Assembly: GCA_944319935.1 (NCBI GenBank)
Contig: CALUFM010000006.1
Span: 62,001 to 126,000 of the forward strand
Source: an uncultured Prevotella sp.
GTDB lineage: Bacteria > Bacteroidota > Bacteroidia > Bacteroidales > Bacteroidaceae
Reading direction: 5' to 3'
DNA: 64,000 nucleotides
Part shown: positions 52,025 through 60,874 of the stretch, piece after piece
Numbering within the stretch: the first letter of the stretch is position 1
How the letters are laid out: every line of letters starts with the position of its first letter
Made by a program: the position numbers and the translations under genes
The notes under the pieces: model-generated
What the model saw: only the letters and a program-made list of their open reading frames with translations
Databases searched by the model: none
Told to the model about the DNA's origin: nothing

Positions 52025-52203
52025 TGGAAACTTTTTGGTTTAAAATAGTTTTTACTTCTGTTTTTACCATAAAAATGTTAAAGCGAACAGTTTTAATGCA
52101 AAAAGGGACATTCCGCACAGGCATCCGTCTCAAGAAGCGAGGGGAACGGCAAAAAGGCGGAAGGCGGCAAACGGCGGCGTGAAAGGCCGTGAACGGGACG
52201 GTA

Positions 52204-52238
52204 AAAGGCCGCGTTTCGCATCGCAAAACGCGGCCTTT
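52204..52238. terminator. R1 hairpin between the PCMD and Na/Pi transporter genes
   Basis: AAAGGCCGCGTTT (52204-52216) pairs perfectly with AAACGCGGCCTTT (52226-52238) over a 9-nt loop. It may terminate the Na/Pi transporter transcript arriving on the minus strand. Confidence 0.75.
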
Positions 52239-52291
52239 CATAAAGCCCTGGCCGTCAATGCATTACAGCGGACAGCAAATCTTGGACAAGT

Positions 52292-52337
52292 TTACAATTG
52301 AAAATGGAGGATTGAGAATGGAAAATTATGATTTGCC
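52292..52337. repeat. R4 half element
   Basis: ACAATTGAAAATGGAGGATT then GAGAATGGAAAATTATGATT, close to the left arm of the 47.7 kb copy. No opposite arm is seen. Confidence 0.75.
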
Positions 52338-52413
52338 TTGCCGCCGATGATTGGCGACAACCGCGCGGGGCTACCGCTGCCGGCCATCCCCACCCTCAAT
52401 CCGAGGCCAACGG

Positions 52414-54108
52414 TCAAGCGTCCTTCTGCCTCGTGCCCATGCGCGCCTCGACGACGTTGATTACGTAGTCGCCAAGCTTCTCGCACTCAGATATGATGTC
52501 CATGTACATCGTACCGATGGCGTAAGTGTACTCGTGGGCGTTCACGTCGTTGATGTTCTGGCTGCGCAGTTGGTTGCGGTAGTTGTTGATTTCGTTCTCG
52601 ATGTTGAACGAGCGGTTGGCGTCAAACTTGTCCTTGCGCCCGCCCAGCATGACGTTCATCTGGGTGAGGCTGTCGTCGGTCAGCTCGAACATCTGGTGCA
52701 GGTGTTCATACTGGCGTTCGGTGAAGTCCTCCTTGCCGCGCTCCTTGCGGCTGAGCGTGCGCGCTATGTTGTAGCAACTGTCGCCGATGCTCTCTATTTC
52801 GGATATTTCGCGCAGCATGGCGCGGATTTTCGCCTTGGTCTCGTCGCTGAGGTGGGCGTCGCTGACCTTGTCGAGGTATTTGGCGATTTCAATCTCCATG
52901 TTGTCGCTGATACCCTCATACTTCTCTATGCGGCTGAACAGCTTGTTGAAGTCGGCGTCGCCCTTGGTGCCCAACAGTTCGCGCACGAAGCCGAACATCC
53001 TCTGCGTCCTCTCGGCGAAGAGCTGGATTTCCTTCTGCGCCTCAAGCACTGACAGCTCCGGAGTCTTCATGATGGTGTCGCCGCCGATGTAGCGCAGGCG
53101 GAACTCGTCCTCGCTGTCCTTGGTCTTGGGCTTGATGAGCATGCGCACGGTCTTCTCGATTTGCGGGATGAGCCAGATGAGGATGAACGTGTTGCAGATG
53201 TTGAACGCCGTATGGAAAGCGGCCAGGACAACGGCCAGGCGGGCAGGGTCGAGCGTGTCGGTATTGGGGTCGTAGCCCACGAACGAACACACCGTGTTGA
53301 CGAACGGATAGAACAGGCACAGCACCCAGATTACTCCGAAGACGTTGAACACCAAGTGGGCCAGGGCGGCGCGGCGCGCCTGGGTGTTTGCCCCGAGGGC
53401 GGCGAGGTTGGCCGTGGCCGTCGTACCGATGTTCTCGCCCATCACGAGGGCAATGCCGAGGTAGATGGGCAGCACGCCGCTTGAGCAGAGCATCATCGTG
53501 ATGGCCATCAGGGCGGCCGACGACTGCAGGATGCAGGTCAGCACGGTGCCTATGAGCAGGAATATGATTATGGTGACATAGCTGCCCGTGTCAAACGAGC
53601 TGAAGAAGCGGATTAGCTGCTGGTTGTGCCCGAGGTCCATCTCGTCGCCCGTCTGGCTGAGCAGGGCCAGCGAGAAGAACATGAACGCTATGCCGAAAAG
53701 GAAGTCGCCTATGTACTTGTGGCGGCGGGTGTAGATAAGCAAGATGCCGATGATGAACGCGGGGAACACGGCGTCCATGAAGTCAAAAGAAAAGCCCAAG
53801 CTCATAATCCATGCCGTAAGCGTGGTGCCGATGTTGGCTCCCATGATGACGGATATTGCTTGGGCGAGTGTGAGAAGTCCGGCGTTGACAAACGAGACGG
53901 TCATCACCGTTGTGGCCGACGACGACTGTACGGCGGCCGTTACGAACATGCCGGTGAACATACCGGTGAACCTGTTTTTGGTCATTGTGCCGAGAATGTG
54001 GCGCAACTGCGAGCCGGCCATCTTCTGCAGGGCCTCGCTCATGACCTTCATTCCATAGATGAGAAGAGCCAATGACCCGATAATCTTAAAAAAAATCCAA
54101 ATCGACAT
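52414..54108 (-). CDS. Na/Pi cotransporter family protein with PhoU-like tail
   Basis: 564 residues. Two inverted transporter repeats with the signatures AAVQSSSATTVMTVSFVNAG (about 58-77) and CILQSSAALMAITMMLCSSG (about 190-210), plus GANIGTT and GENIGTT. About eight membrane helices lie in the first 330 residues. From 345 on, a soluble helical PhoU-like domain (SEIESIGDSCYNIARTLSRK, then LGDYVINVVEARMG). The family exports or imports phosphate with Na+, and the PhoU-like domain probably senses or gates it. It is divergent from the TGS-kinase gene with an 87-bp gap. Confidence 0.92.
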   Translation of the reverse strand: MSIWIFFKIIGSLALLIYGMKVMSEALQKMAGSQLRHILGTMTKNRFTGMFTGMFVTAAVQSSSATTVMTVSFVNAGLLTLAQAISVIMGANIGTTLTAWIMSLGFSFDFMDAVFPAFIIGILLIYTRRHKYIGDFLFGIAFMFFSLALLSQTGDEMDLGHNQQLIRFFSSFDTGSYVTIIIFLLIGTVLTCILQSSAALMAITMMLCSSGVLPIYLGIALVMGENIGTTATANLAALGANTQARRAALAHLVFNVFGVIWVLCLFYPFVNTVCSFVGYDPNTDTLDPARLAVVLAAFHTAFNICNTFILIWLIPQIEKTVRMLIKPKTKDSEDEFRLRYIGGDTIMKTPELSVLEAQKEIQLFAERTQRMFGFVRELLGTKGDADFNKLFSRIEKYEGISDNMEIEIAKYLDKVSDAHLSDETKAKIRAMLREISEIESIGDSCYNIARTLSRKERGKEDFTERQYEHLHQMFELTDDSLTQMNVMLGGRKDKFDANRSFNIENEINNYRNQLRSQNINDVNAHEYTYAIGTMYMDIISECEKLGDYVINVVEARMGTRQKDA

Positions 54109-54195
54109 ATTTTAATATAATTTGATGTCGGACGTTGCGCGGTGTCGAAAAAACGGAGTATCTTTACCAACGCTTTAACCAATACCGCATGAAAA

Positions 54196-55857
54196 ATGAT
54201 ACAAATGATACAAATTCGTTGCAAAAATAATAAAAAAACGCTAAACGTCCCAATAGGTAGCACTCTTTCTGAGATTTTTCGTGAATTAAACTTAAATATG
54301 GACTACGGCCCCATCAGCGTGAAAGTCAACAACAAGGTGGAGGGCCTGCATTACCGCGTTTACCACAACAAGGACCTTGAATATCTCGACATCACCTCGC
54401 CGTCAGGGGCGCGCGCCTATACGCGCACGCTGTTCTTCGTGCTGTGCAAGGCCGTGCATGACCTCTGGCCCGACGCCGACGTGGTGATTGACATACCCGT
54501 GTCGAACGGATACTACTGCAACATACAGACAGGACGGCCCATCACACAGTTTGACGCCGAGGCCGTGCGCCGGCGCATGCAGCAAATAATAGAGGCCGCC
54601 ATGCCCATACACCGCCACGAATGCGCCACCGAGGACGTCATAAAGATGTTCACTGAAATGGGCATGACGTCGAAAGTCAAGCTGCTGAAAAGCGTCGGAC
54701 GGCTGTACACGACGTATTACGAAATTGACGGGTACAAGGACTATTACTACGGCACGCTGCTGACAAACACGAAGCAACTGTACCTGTTCGGCCTCGAAAA
54801 GTATTACGACGGACTGCTGTTGCGCATCCCGTCGCGCGAAGACCCGTCACGGCTGGGCGAACTGGTAAGGCAGGACAAGATGTTCGACATATTCAAGGAG
54901 CATCACCGCTGGCAGAAAATACTCGGCATGACTACCGTGGGCGACTTCAACGAAGCCGTGCAACGGGGCATGTCAACAGAGCTTATCAACGTGTCGGAGG
55001 CCCTTCAAGAGAAGAAAATCTCACAGATAGCCGACATGATTTCAATGCGGCGCGGGGTGAAGGTGGTGCTGATTTCGGGACCTTCGTCAAGCGGCAAGAC
55101 AACCTTCTGCAAGCGTCTGTCAATCCAATTGCTCACCTGTGGCATCAAGCCCGTGCAGATTTCGCTTGACGACTACTTCGTTCACCGCGAGGACACGCCC
55201 AAGGACGCGCGCGGCGAATATGACTACGAAAGCCTGTACGCGCTGAACATCCCGCTGCTGAACCAGCAGCTAAACGCCCTGTTCCGCGGCGAGGAAGTGG
55301 AGCTGCCGCGCTACAACTTCCAGACGGGGCGCAGCGAACGCAGCGGACGACGGCTGAAACTGGCCGACGACGAGGTGCTTGTGGTGGAAGGCATCCACGC
55401 CCTCAACCCTGAACTTACAGCCCAAATTCCCGAAGAGCAGAAGTTCCGCGTATACGCGTCGGCTCTCACCACCATACTGCTCGACACGCACAACTACATT
55501 CCCACTACCGACAACCGACTGCTGCGCCGCATCATCCGCGACTACAAATACCGCGGAGTGAGCGCGCAGGAAACCATCAAACGATGGCCAAGCGTGCGCG
55601 CCGGGGAGAACAAGTGGATATTCCCTTACCAGGAAAACGCCGACGCCATGTTCAACACGGCCATGCTGTTCGAGCTTGCCGTCATCAAGAGCCAGGCCGA
55701 ACCGCTGCTTGAGCTTGTGCCTGAGAACGCCGAGGAACACTCTGAGGCGTACCGACTGTTGAAGTTCCTGAAATACATCACGCCCGTGCCCAACCGCCAG
55801 TTGCCGCCCACTTCGCTGCTGCGCGAGTTCCTCGGAGGCAGTTCGTTCAAATATTAG
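54196..55857 (+). CDS. TGS-domain nucleoside (uridine kinase-like) kinase
   Basis: 553 residues with three parts. A TGS domain (about 1-65, KTLNVPIGSTLSEIFREL), a region resembling the editing/second domain of threonyl-tRNA synthetase (70-250), then a uridine-kinase/PRK-like P-loop domain with GPSSSGKTTF (about 293-302), SLDDYFVHRE and VEGIHALNPEL. Such fusions are usual in Bacteroidota and Firmicutes and are annotated as nucleoside kinases. The exact substrate is unsettled; uridine is the default guess. Its TAG stop touches the first R5 unit. The gene is divergent from the Na/Pi transporter. Confidence 0.9.
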   Translation: MIQMIQIRCKNNKKTLNVPIGSTLSEIFRELNLNMDYGPISVKVNNKVEGLHYRVYHNKDLEYLDITSPSGARAYTRTLFFVLCKAVHDLWPDADVVIDIPVSNGYYCNIQTGRPITQFDAEAVRRRMQQIIEAAMPIHRHECATEDVIKMFTEMGMTSKVKLLKSVGRLYTTYYEIDGYKDYYYGTLLTNTKQLYLFGLEKYYDGLLLRIPSREDPSRLGELVRQDKMFDIFKEHHRWQKILGMTTVGDFNEAVQRGMSTELINVSEALQEKKISQIADMISMRRGVKVVLISGPSSSGKTTFCKRLSIQLLTCGIKPVQISLDDYFVHREDTPKDARGEYDYESLYALNIPLLNQQLNALFRGEEVELPRYNFQTGRSERSGRRLKLADDEVLVVEGIHALNPELTAQIPEEQKFRVYASALTTILLDTHNYIPTTDNRLLRRIIRDYKYRGVSAQETIKRWPSVRAGENKWIFPYQENADAMFNTAMLFELAVIKSQAEPLLELVPENAEEHSEAYRLLKFLKYITPVPNRQLPPTSLLREFLGGSSFKY

Positions 55858-56066
55858 CAGACAAGCTTACAGCAGACAAGTGACGAGTTCACAGCAGACA
55901 AGTAACGAGCAGACAAGGCAATAATAAATGAAAAACGAGCAGACAAGGCATCAGGTAATCTCCTTGTCTGCTCGTTACTTGTTTGCTTGTCTGCTCGTTA
56001 CTTGTTTGCTTGTCTGCTGTGAACTCGTCACTTGTCTGCTGTGAACTTGTCTGCTGAAGAAACATT
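55855..56066. repeat. R5 element, large, between and within two convergent gene ends
   Basis: At least four direct AGCAGACAAG units (with TGACGAG, TAACGAG or TTCAC between) on the left, a short AT-rich centre (about 55918-55965), then the same units as reverse complement (CTTGTCTGCTCGTTACTTG and others) on the right. The left edge overlaps the kinase stop. The right edge supplies the last codons of the activase. Confidence 0.9.
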
Positions 56067-59000
56067 GTCAATGAACAGCAGCAAGCGGTTGGTTATGTTG
56101 ACATCGCTGACGCCACTGTCGAAGTCGAGCGAAAGAATGTTCATGTCGGGGAAAAACTGCTTTATGCGCTTCTCTATGCCCTTTGACACGATGTGGTTGG
56201 CTATGCATCCGAACGGCTGCAGGCTGATGACATTCTTTACCCCTTGGCGTGCGCACGACATGATTTCAGCCGGCAACAACCAGCCTTCACCGAACTGCGC
56301 GCTCAGGGTGATTACCTTACGGGCCTCGTCGGCCTCTTGGAATATGTCGCTGAACGGCGTGAAGTAACGAAAGGCTGACGCGGTACGGTTGACACGGGCC
56401 ACGTGTTTCATTATCCTCTTGTACGCCATGCCGTAAATGAAATTGGTGATTGACTTGCGGCGCAAGTGCGTCTGCTCGTCAACACGCTTGTTAACGAAGC
56501 TCTGCATGAAGAAATCAAGCAGCAGCGGCGGCACAACCTCAACGCCCTGCGATATGAGCCAGTCAGTGACATGCTTCTGGGCGAAGGGGTTGAACTTCAA
56601 GAATATCTCGCCGACAACACACACCTTGGGGCATGGTTTTTCCTTGCAGATGCGGTCAAACTCTGTCGCCGCCATGCCGATATAGCTCACGAGGTCGTCA
56701 TGACGCCCCTCAAGGATAAGCCTTTCGCCTACTTGCAGGTAGAGGTCTCGCAGCCTTGCGGCTTGTCCGGGCTGCTTTTCGCGCACGACGGAAGCATAAT
56801 AGAATTTCGCCATGCAGTCACTGTAAAGCAAAGAATAAAGGGCGATGGGCATCAGCTTAAACCAGTTTACACGGAAACCGGGCTGCTTGTTCTCAATCGA
56901 ACTGCCGAAAGCGAACGCCACAACGGGCACTTCGCCGTAACCAGCATCCACCAAAGCCTTCTTTATCAGCGACACGTAGCTGCTCGCGCGGCACTGTCCG
57001 CCCGTCTGTGTCATGGCCACAGCGGTTTCTTTCGGGTCATACTTGCCGCTTTCAAACGCCTTTATGATGTCGCCAACTATGAGCGTTGCCGGGTAGCACA
57101 CTTCGTTGTTGGCGTATTTCAAGCCCCATTCGCACGACTCGGTGTCACTCAAAGGCAGGTTCTCAACGTCGTATCCGGCTATCTTCATGATGGCGGGTAT
57201 GAGCGGAGAGATGAACGGAGTGAAGTAAGGAACAAGGATTTTGCGCCCCCAGCAAGCCTCGTCGAACGTCGGAGTGGTATTGAAACCGCTCTCTTCATGC
57301 CGCTTCACGCCACTCATGGAGGCGAGCTTCAGGCTCTCGATGAGCGAACGGACACGCAGCTTCATCGAGCCGACGTTGTTGATGTCGTCGAGCTTCAGCA
57401 GCGTAAGCACCTTGCCGTGGCGCATCAGCATGTCGCGAACCTCGTCAACAAGGAATGCGTCAGGGCCGCAGCCGAACGATGTCATCTCGACAAACTCCAT
57501 GTCACTCTGCCCCGCACTCCACTTCGCCGCCTCCAGAATACGGTTGGGATAAGCCCACTGCGAGAGATAATGGGCGTCGTCAACGGCCACGTGCTTGCCA
57601 CGCACAATGTCGTCGGTTATGACATAAATGCCCATGTCCGCCAGCATGTCAGACACCTTGTGCTGTATCAGCATGTCTGTGTGATAAGGCCTTCCGGCCA
57701 GCAATATGGTCAAAGCCCCTTTCTTGCGGGCCTCGCGGTAAACGCTTTCGTCATAAGAAACAATGGCGCGGACGTAGTCTTCCTGCGCCTTTACGGCAAG
57801 GCTGAAGGCGTGGGACACGGTCTTGCCATCCACCCCAAGGCCGCCAAGATACTCCTTGCATTGCTTCAACAAAAGGCTCTTGTCCTTGAAACTTATGGTA
57901 GGCGAGTCAACAGGCACCGCCCCTGACTGCACCCCTTTGACAACTTCGGCGTATCCGGTGACAATCGGGCAATTGTAACTGTTCTGCCCCTCGTCCTGGT
58001 GTTCGTAAACTACAAATGGCATGAAGATGCGGTCAACATGCTTGTCTATCAGGTCTTGGATGTGGCTGTGTACGAGCTTGGCCGGGAAACAGATGTTGTC
58101 TGACATCACCATGCACGCGCTCCGCTCGTAACTCTGGTAATTGGACAAGGCCGACAGGCGCACCCCGATGCCGCAAGCGGTGAACAGCGTGTGCCAGAAA
58201 GGATAGTCCTCATACATGTTAAGGCAACGGGGTATGCCGACGGTCATGGCGGGCGAACCTTCCACCCCGCCCCTGTCAAACAGCAATTCGTTCTTGCGCT
58301 CGTATGCGTTGACGCCTTTCGACGGCTTGTCTGAGCCGCCGTTGGCAAACACTTTCTCACACTTGTTTCCCGAATAATACTTCTCGCCGTTGCCGAAAAG
58401 GTAACGCACGACGAGGCACTGGTTGTCACATCCCTTGCAGTGGAGCGTCTTCTGCGTATAGTCGGCCTTTGCCAGCATGTCGTCAAGCGACATGTCACAG
58501 TTCTGGTGGCTCTTGGCATACAGCGCGCAGCCATACGCTCCCATCAGTTCAGGCATGTCGCAACGCGCCACCTCAGCCCCTGTCATCAACTCAAGGGCAC
58601 GCACCACGGCGTCGTTGCGCATCGTGCCGCCCTGCACAACGATATGGTTGCCAAGCTGTGACACGTCCCTCAGCTTCAGCACCTTGTACAGGCAGTTCTT
58701 CACAACCGAATAAGCCAGCCCGGCGGCGATGTCACTTACGGTCGCGCCTTCACGCAAAGCCTGCTTGACTTTCGAGTTCATGAACACCGTGCAGCGCGTG
58801 CCGAGGTCGCACGGAGCGGCGGCACGGCAAGCCTCGGAAGCGAAATCGCCGACGGGAAAACCAAGAGTCTTGGCGAACGTCTCGATGAACGAACCGCAGC
58901 CTGAGGAGCAAGCCTCATTTATCTCGATGCGGTCAATCACGCCGTTGTTTACGAATATGGCCTTCATGTCCTGCCCGCCGATGTCGAGAATGAACGAAAC

Positions 59001-60251
59001 GGCCGGGTCAAGATAATGGGCCGCCATGTAGTGGGCGATTGTTTCCACGATGCCGCCGCCAAGCTGGAAGGCCGCCTTTACCAGGTCTTCGCCGTAACCG
59101 GTTGAGCAACTGCCTTTTATGTTGAGCCGTGCGCCGCGCTCTCGGCACTTCTCCCGCAACAGCACAAGCCCTTCTTCGACAGTTCCTATGGGGTTGCCCT
59201 TGTTCGCGCTGTAATAAGAATACAGTACGCGCGAGGCCGCATCGGTTACAACAATCTTTGTGGTAGTAGAGCCTGAGTCGATGCCGATGAAGGCGTCTTG
59301 CACGCCCTCGCGCAGCTCGGCTGTGCCGACAGTATGGCGAGACATGCGGCCAAGCCAGCCGGCATACTCCGCCGCGCCGCCAAATATAGGCCTGAGCGCG
59401 CCGCGCCGGCCGTCGCACGAACGCGGAGAGGCGGCCATGTCGGCGATGACGGCCGACAACCTGCGCGGCCGTTCGCCGTCAACAGCGGCTAAGGCCGCAC
59501 CAATGGCGGGCAGCAACGTGCCGTGTTCAGGCATGACGATGTCGCCATCAGACAGGGAAAGATAGTCCTTGAAAGCCTTGCGCAACGAGGGGATGAACGT
59601 CAGCGGACCGCCGCACATCAGCACAGGGGCGGTAATCTCGCAACCGTGAGCCAGCGTGACGACCGTCTGCACGGCCACGGCGTGAAGTATGGAAGCGGCA
59701 ATGTCGGCCCGGCTTACGTTCTTGGCTATGAGGTTCTGGATGTCAGTCTTGCAGAAAACGCCGCAACGCGACGCTATTGGATAAGTGTTCTCGGCGCGTG
59801 CCGCCAAGCCGTCAAGCTCGTCAACGCCCACACCGAGCAACACGGCCATCTGGTCGATGAACGCGCCGGTGCCGCCGGCGCAGTTTCCGTTCATGCGCAG
59901 GTCGGCGGCGCGCCCTTCGCGGAAGAACACCACCTTGGCGTCCTCGCCGCCGATGTCGATAAGCGACGACGTTTCGGGATAATATTTCTGGACGGCCTTT
60001 GTGGCGGCCACCACCTCCTGGACAAACGGCAGCCCGCACTTCTCGGCGAAGCCCATGCCCACAGAACCGGTCAGCCTGACGCCGGCCTCGATGTCGCCGC
60101 AACGCCCCATCAGTTCGCCCATGAGGCGTGCCACCACCTCACGCGCGTTGGCATTGTGACGCTCATAACGCGAAAAAAGCATCTCGCCGCCATCGCCGAC
60201 GGCTACCGCCTTGACCGTGGTTGAGCCTATGTCAATACCTACTGTTACCAT
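56028..60251 (-). CDS. Giant 2-hydroxyacyl-CoA dehydratase activase-related protein
   Basis: 1407 residues. Two BadF/BadG-type ASKHA ATPase modules: GIDIGSTTVKAVAVG (4-18) with MNGNCAGGTGAFIDQ, and GIDSGSTTTKIVVTD (about 324-338) with NEACSSGCGSF. The Cys residues would hold a shared 4Fe-4S cluster. Then a DUF2229-type region (about 690-900, Cys-rich CKGCDNQCLV before it) and an HgdB-like region to the end (CPKVCVVGEIFLKFNPFAQK). In related systems the activase hands an electron to a radical dehydratase. Large fusions like this occur in many anaerobes with no known substrate. The last eight or so residues (ADKFTADK) and the TGA come from an R5 repeat. Confidence 0.88.
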   Translation of the reverse strand: MVTVGIDIGSTTVKAVAVGDGGEMLFSRYERHNANAREVVARLMGELMGRCGDIEAGVRLTGSVGMGFAEKCGLPFVQEVVAATKAVQKYYPETSSLIDIGGEDAKVVFFREGRAADLRMNGNCAGGTGAFIDQMAVLLGVGVDELDGLAARAENTYPIASRCGVFCKTDIQNLIAKNVSRADIAASILHAVAVQTVVTLAHGCEITAPVLMCGGPLTFIPSLRKAFKDYLSLSDGDIVMPEHGTLLPAIGAALAAVDGERPRRLSAVIADMAASPRSCDGRRGALRPIFGGAAEYAGWLGRMSRHTVGTAELREGVQDAFIGIDSGSTTTKIVVTDAASRVLYSYYSANKGNPIGTVEEGLVLLREKCRERGARLNIKGSCSTGYGEDLVKAAFQLGGGIVETIAHYMAAHYLDPAVSFILDIGGQDMKAIFVNNGVIDRIEINEACSSGCGSFIETFAKTLGFPVGDFASEACRAAAPCDLGTRCTVFMNSKVKQALREGATVSDIAAGLAYSVVKNCLYKVLKLRDVSQLGNHIVVQGGTMRNDAVVRALELMTGAEVARCDMPELMGAYGCALYAKSHQNCDMSLDDMLAKADYTQKTLHCKGCDNQCLVVRYLFGNGEKYYSGNKCEKVFANGGSDKPSKGVNAYERKNELLFDRGGVEGSPAMTVGIPRCLNMYEDYPFWHTLFTACGIGVRLSALSNYQSYERSACMVMSDNICFPAKLVHSHIQDLIDKHVDRIFMPFVVYEHQDEGQNSYNCPIVTGYAEVVKGVQSGAVPVDSPTISFKDKSLLLKQCKEYLGGLGVDGKTVSHAFSLAVKAQEDYVRAIVSYDESVYREARKKGALTILLAGRPYHTDMLIQHKVSDMLADMGIYVITDDIVRGKHVAVDDAHYLSQWAYPNRILEAAKWSAGQSDMEFVEMTSFGCGPDAFLVDEVRDMLMRHGKVLTLLKLDDINNVGSMKLRVRSLIESLKLASMSGVKRHEESGFNTTPTFDEACWGRKILVPYFTPFISPLIPAIMKIAGYDVENLPLSDTESCEWGLKYANNEVCYPATLIVGDIIKAFESGKYDPKETAVAMTQTGGQCRASSYVSLIKKALVDAGYGEVPVVAFAFGSSIENKQPGFRVNWFKLMPIALYSLLYSDCMAKFYYASVVREKQPGQAARLRDLYLQVGERLILEGRHDDLVSYIGMAATEFDRICKEKPCPKVCVVGEIFLKFNPFAQKHVTDWLISQGVEVVPPLLLDFFMQSFVNKRVDEQTHLRRKSITNFIYGMAYKRIMKHVARVNRTASAFRYFTPFSDIFQEADEARKVITLSAQFGEGWLLPAEIMSCARQGVKNVISLQPFGCIANHIVSKGIEKRIKQFFPDMNILSLDFDSGVSDVNITNRLLLFIDNVSSADKFTADK

Positions 60252-60390
60252 CTAAATGTTTCAATCAGTCTTCTTTATCGGCTGCAAAGTTACTAATTTA
60301 CATTTTCACACGATTGCCCGCAACAAGAAAAAAAATGTCCTGAATGTCATTTGTGTTATCCATAAGTATCCACACGCACGAGCCTAACGG

Positions 60391-60735
60391 TCAAAATTCG
60401 GTTTTCTCGTCAATCTCATACACCACCGTATCCGTCGTCTCATACAGGTCGTCCACCGTCAGGCCGACCTTCTCCATGTAGTCCGTCTGTACGGCCTTCA
60501 GCATCTTGGCGTATTGGTTAGTGGTAGTGTTGAGATGGCGCATCACCATCTTCGTTGTCGTGGCGGCGGTGCGCTCCTTGGCCACGTTGTCGGCGCAGGT
60601 TTTAGTGCCGAAGGTAAGGATGATGCCAAGCGTAGTGCCGACCAGCCCGCTGAGGGTGGAGCGCACCCAGGCCGACCGTTTCAGCTTAAAAACAAATCCC
60701 CTGAAGCCACGCGGCTTGTTTTCAGATGCATCCAT
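60391..60735 (-). CDS. Small membrane protein of unknown function
   Basis: 114 residues from the ATG at 60735 (MDASENKPRGFRGF). A basic start is followed by one membrane helix (STLSGLVGTTLGIILTFGT, about 36-54) and a short helical outside part (AKERTAATTTKMVMRHLNTT) that ends in acidic residues. I recognise no family. It could be a complete small protein or the front part of a longer one, since no stop mutation is visible but the fold seems small. A longer reading to 60831 crosses the palindrome at 60827-60858 and is rejected. Confidence 0.55.
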   Translation of the reverse strand: MDASENKPRGFRGFVFKLKRSAWVRSTLSGLVGTTLGIILTFGTKTCADNVAKERTAATTTKMVMRHLNTTTNQYAKMLKAVQTDYMEKVGLTVDDLYETTDTVVYEIDEKTEF

Positions 60736-60826
60736 ATTGACAACGTAAAGGTTGGCAACAAAAAAGTTAAAGCCCGGGCGACGCGGGCCAACGACCGGCG
60801 GCGACGGCTTTAACTTCATGACGGGC

Positions 60827-60858
60827 TTCAATTGGGGAGACGCGTCTCCCCAATTGAA
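60827..60858. repeat. Perfect 32-bp palindrome without a loop
   Basis: Both 16-base halves match exactly: TTCAATTGGGGAGACG then CGTCTCCCCAATTGAA. It ends 16 bp after the gpmI stop. There is no U-tract, so it is not a typical terminator. Confidence 0.9.
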
Positions 60859-60874
60859 ACCAAGATTATCGTAA

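Noticed and set aside
51987..52241. N-terminal extension of the PCMD protein by 85 residues
   Set aside because: The extension is R1 hairpin DNA, has no homology-like features, and would place the clear signal peptide inside the protein. The -7 box at 52017 lies within it.
55855..56066. CRISPR-like array
   Set aside because: The units are short, spaced irregularly by near-identical linkers, and occur in both orientations. There are no unique spacers and no cas genes.
60375..60870. Palindrome at 60827 as the gpmI terminator
   Set aside because: The stem is strong, but no T-run follows on the minus strand and the palindrome has no loop. I keep it as an unexplained palindrome.
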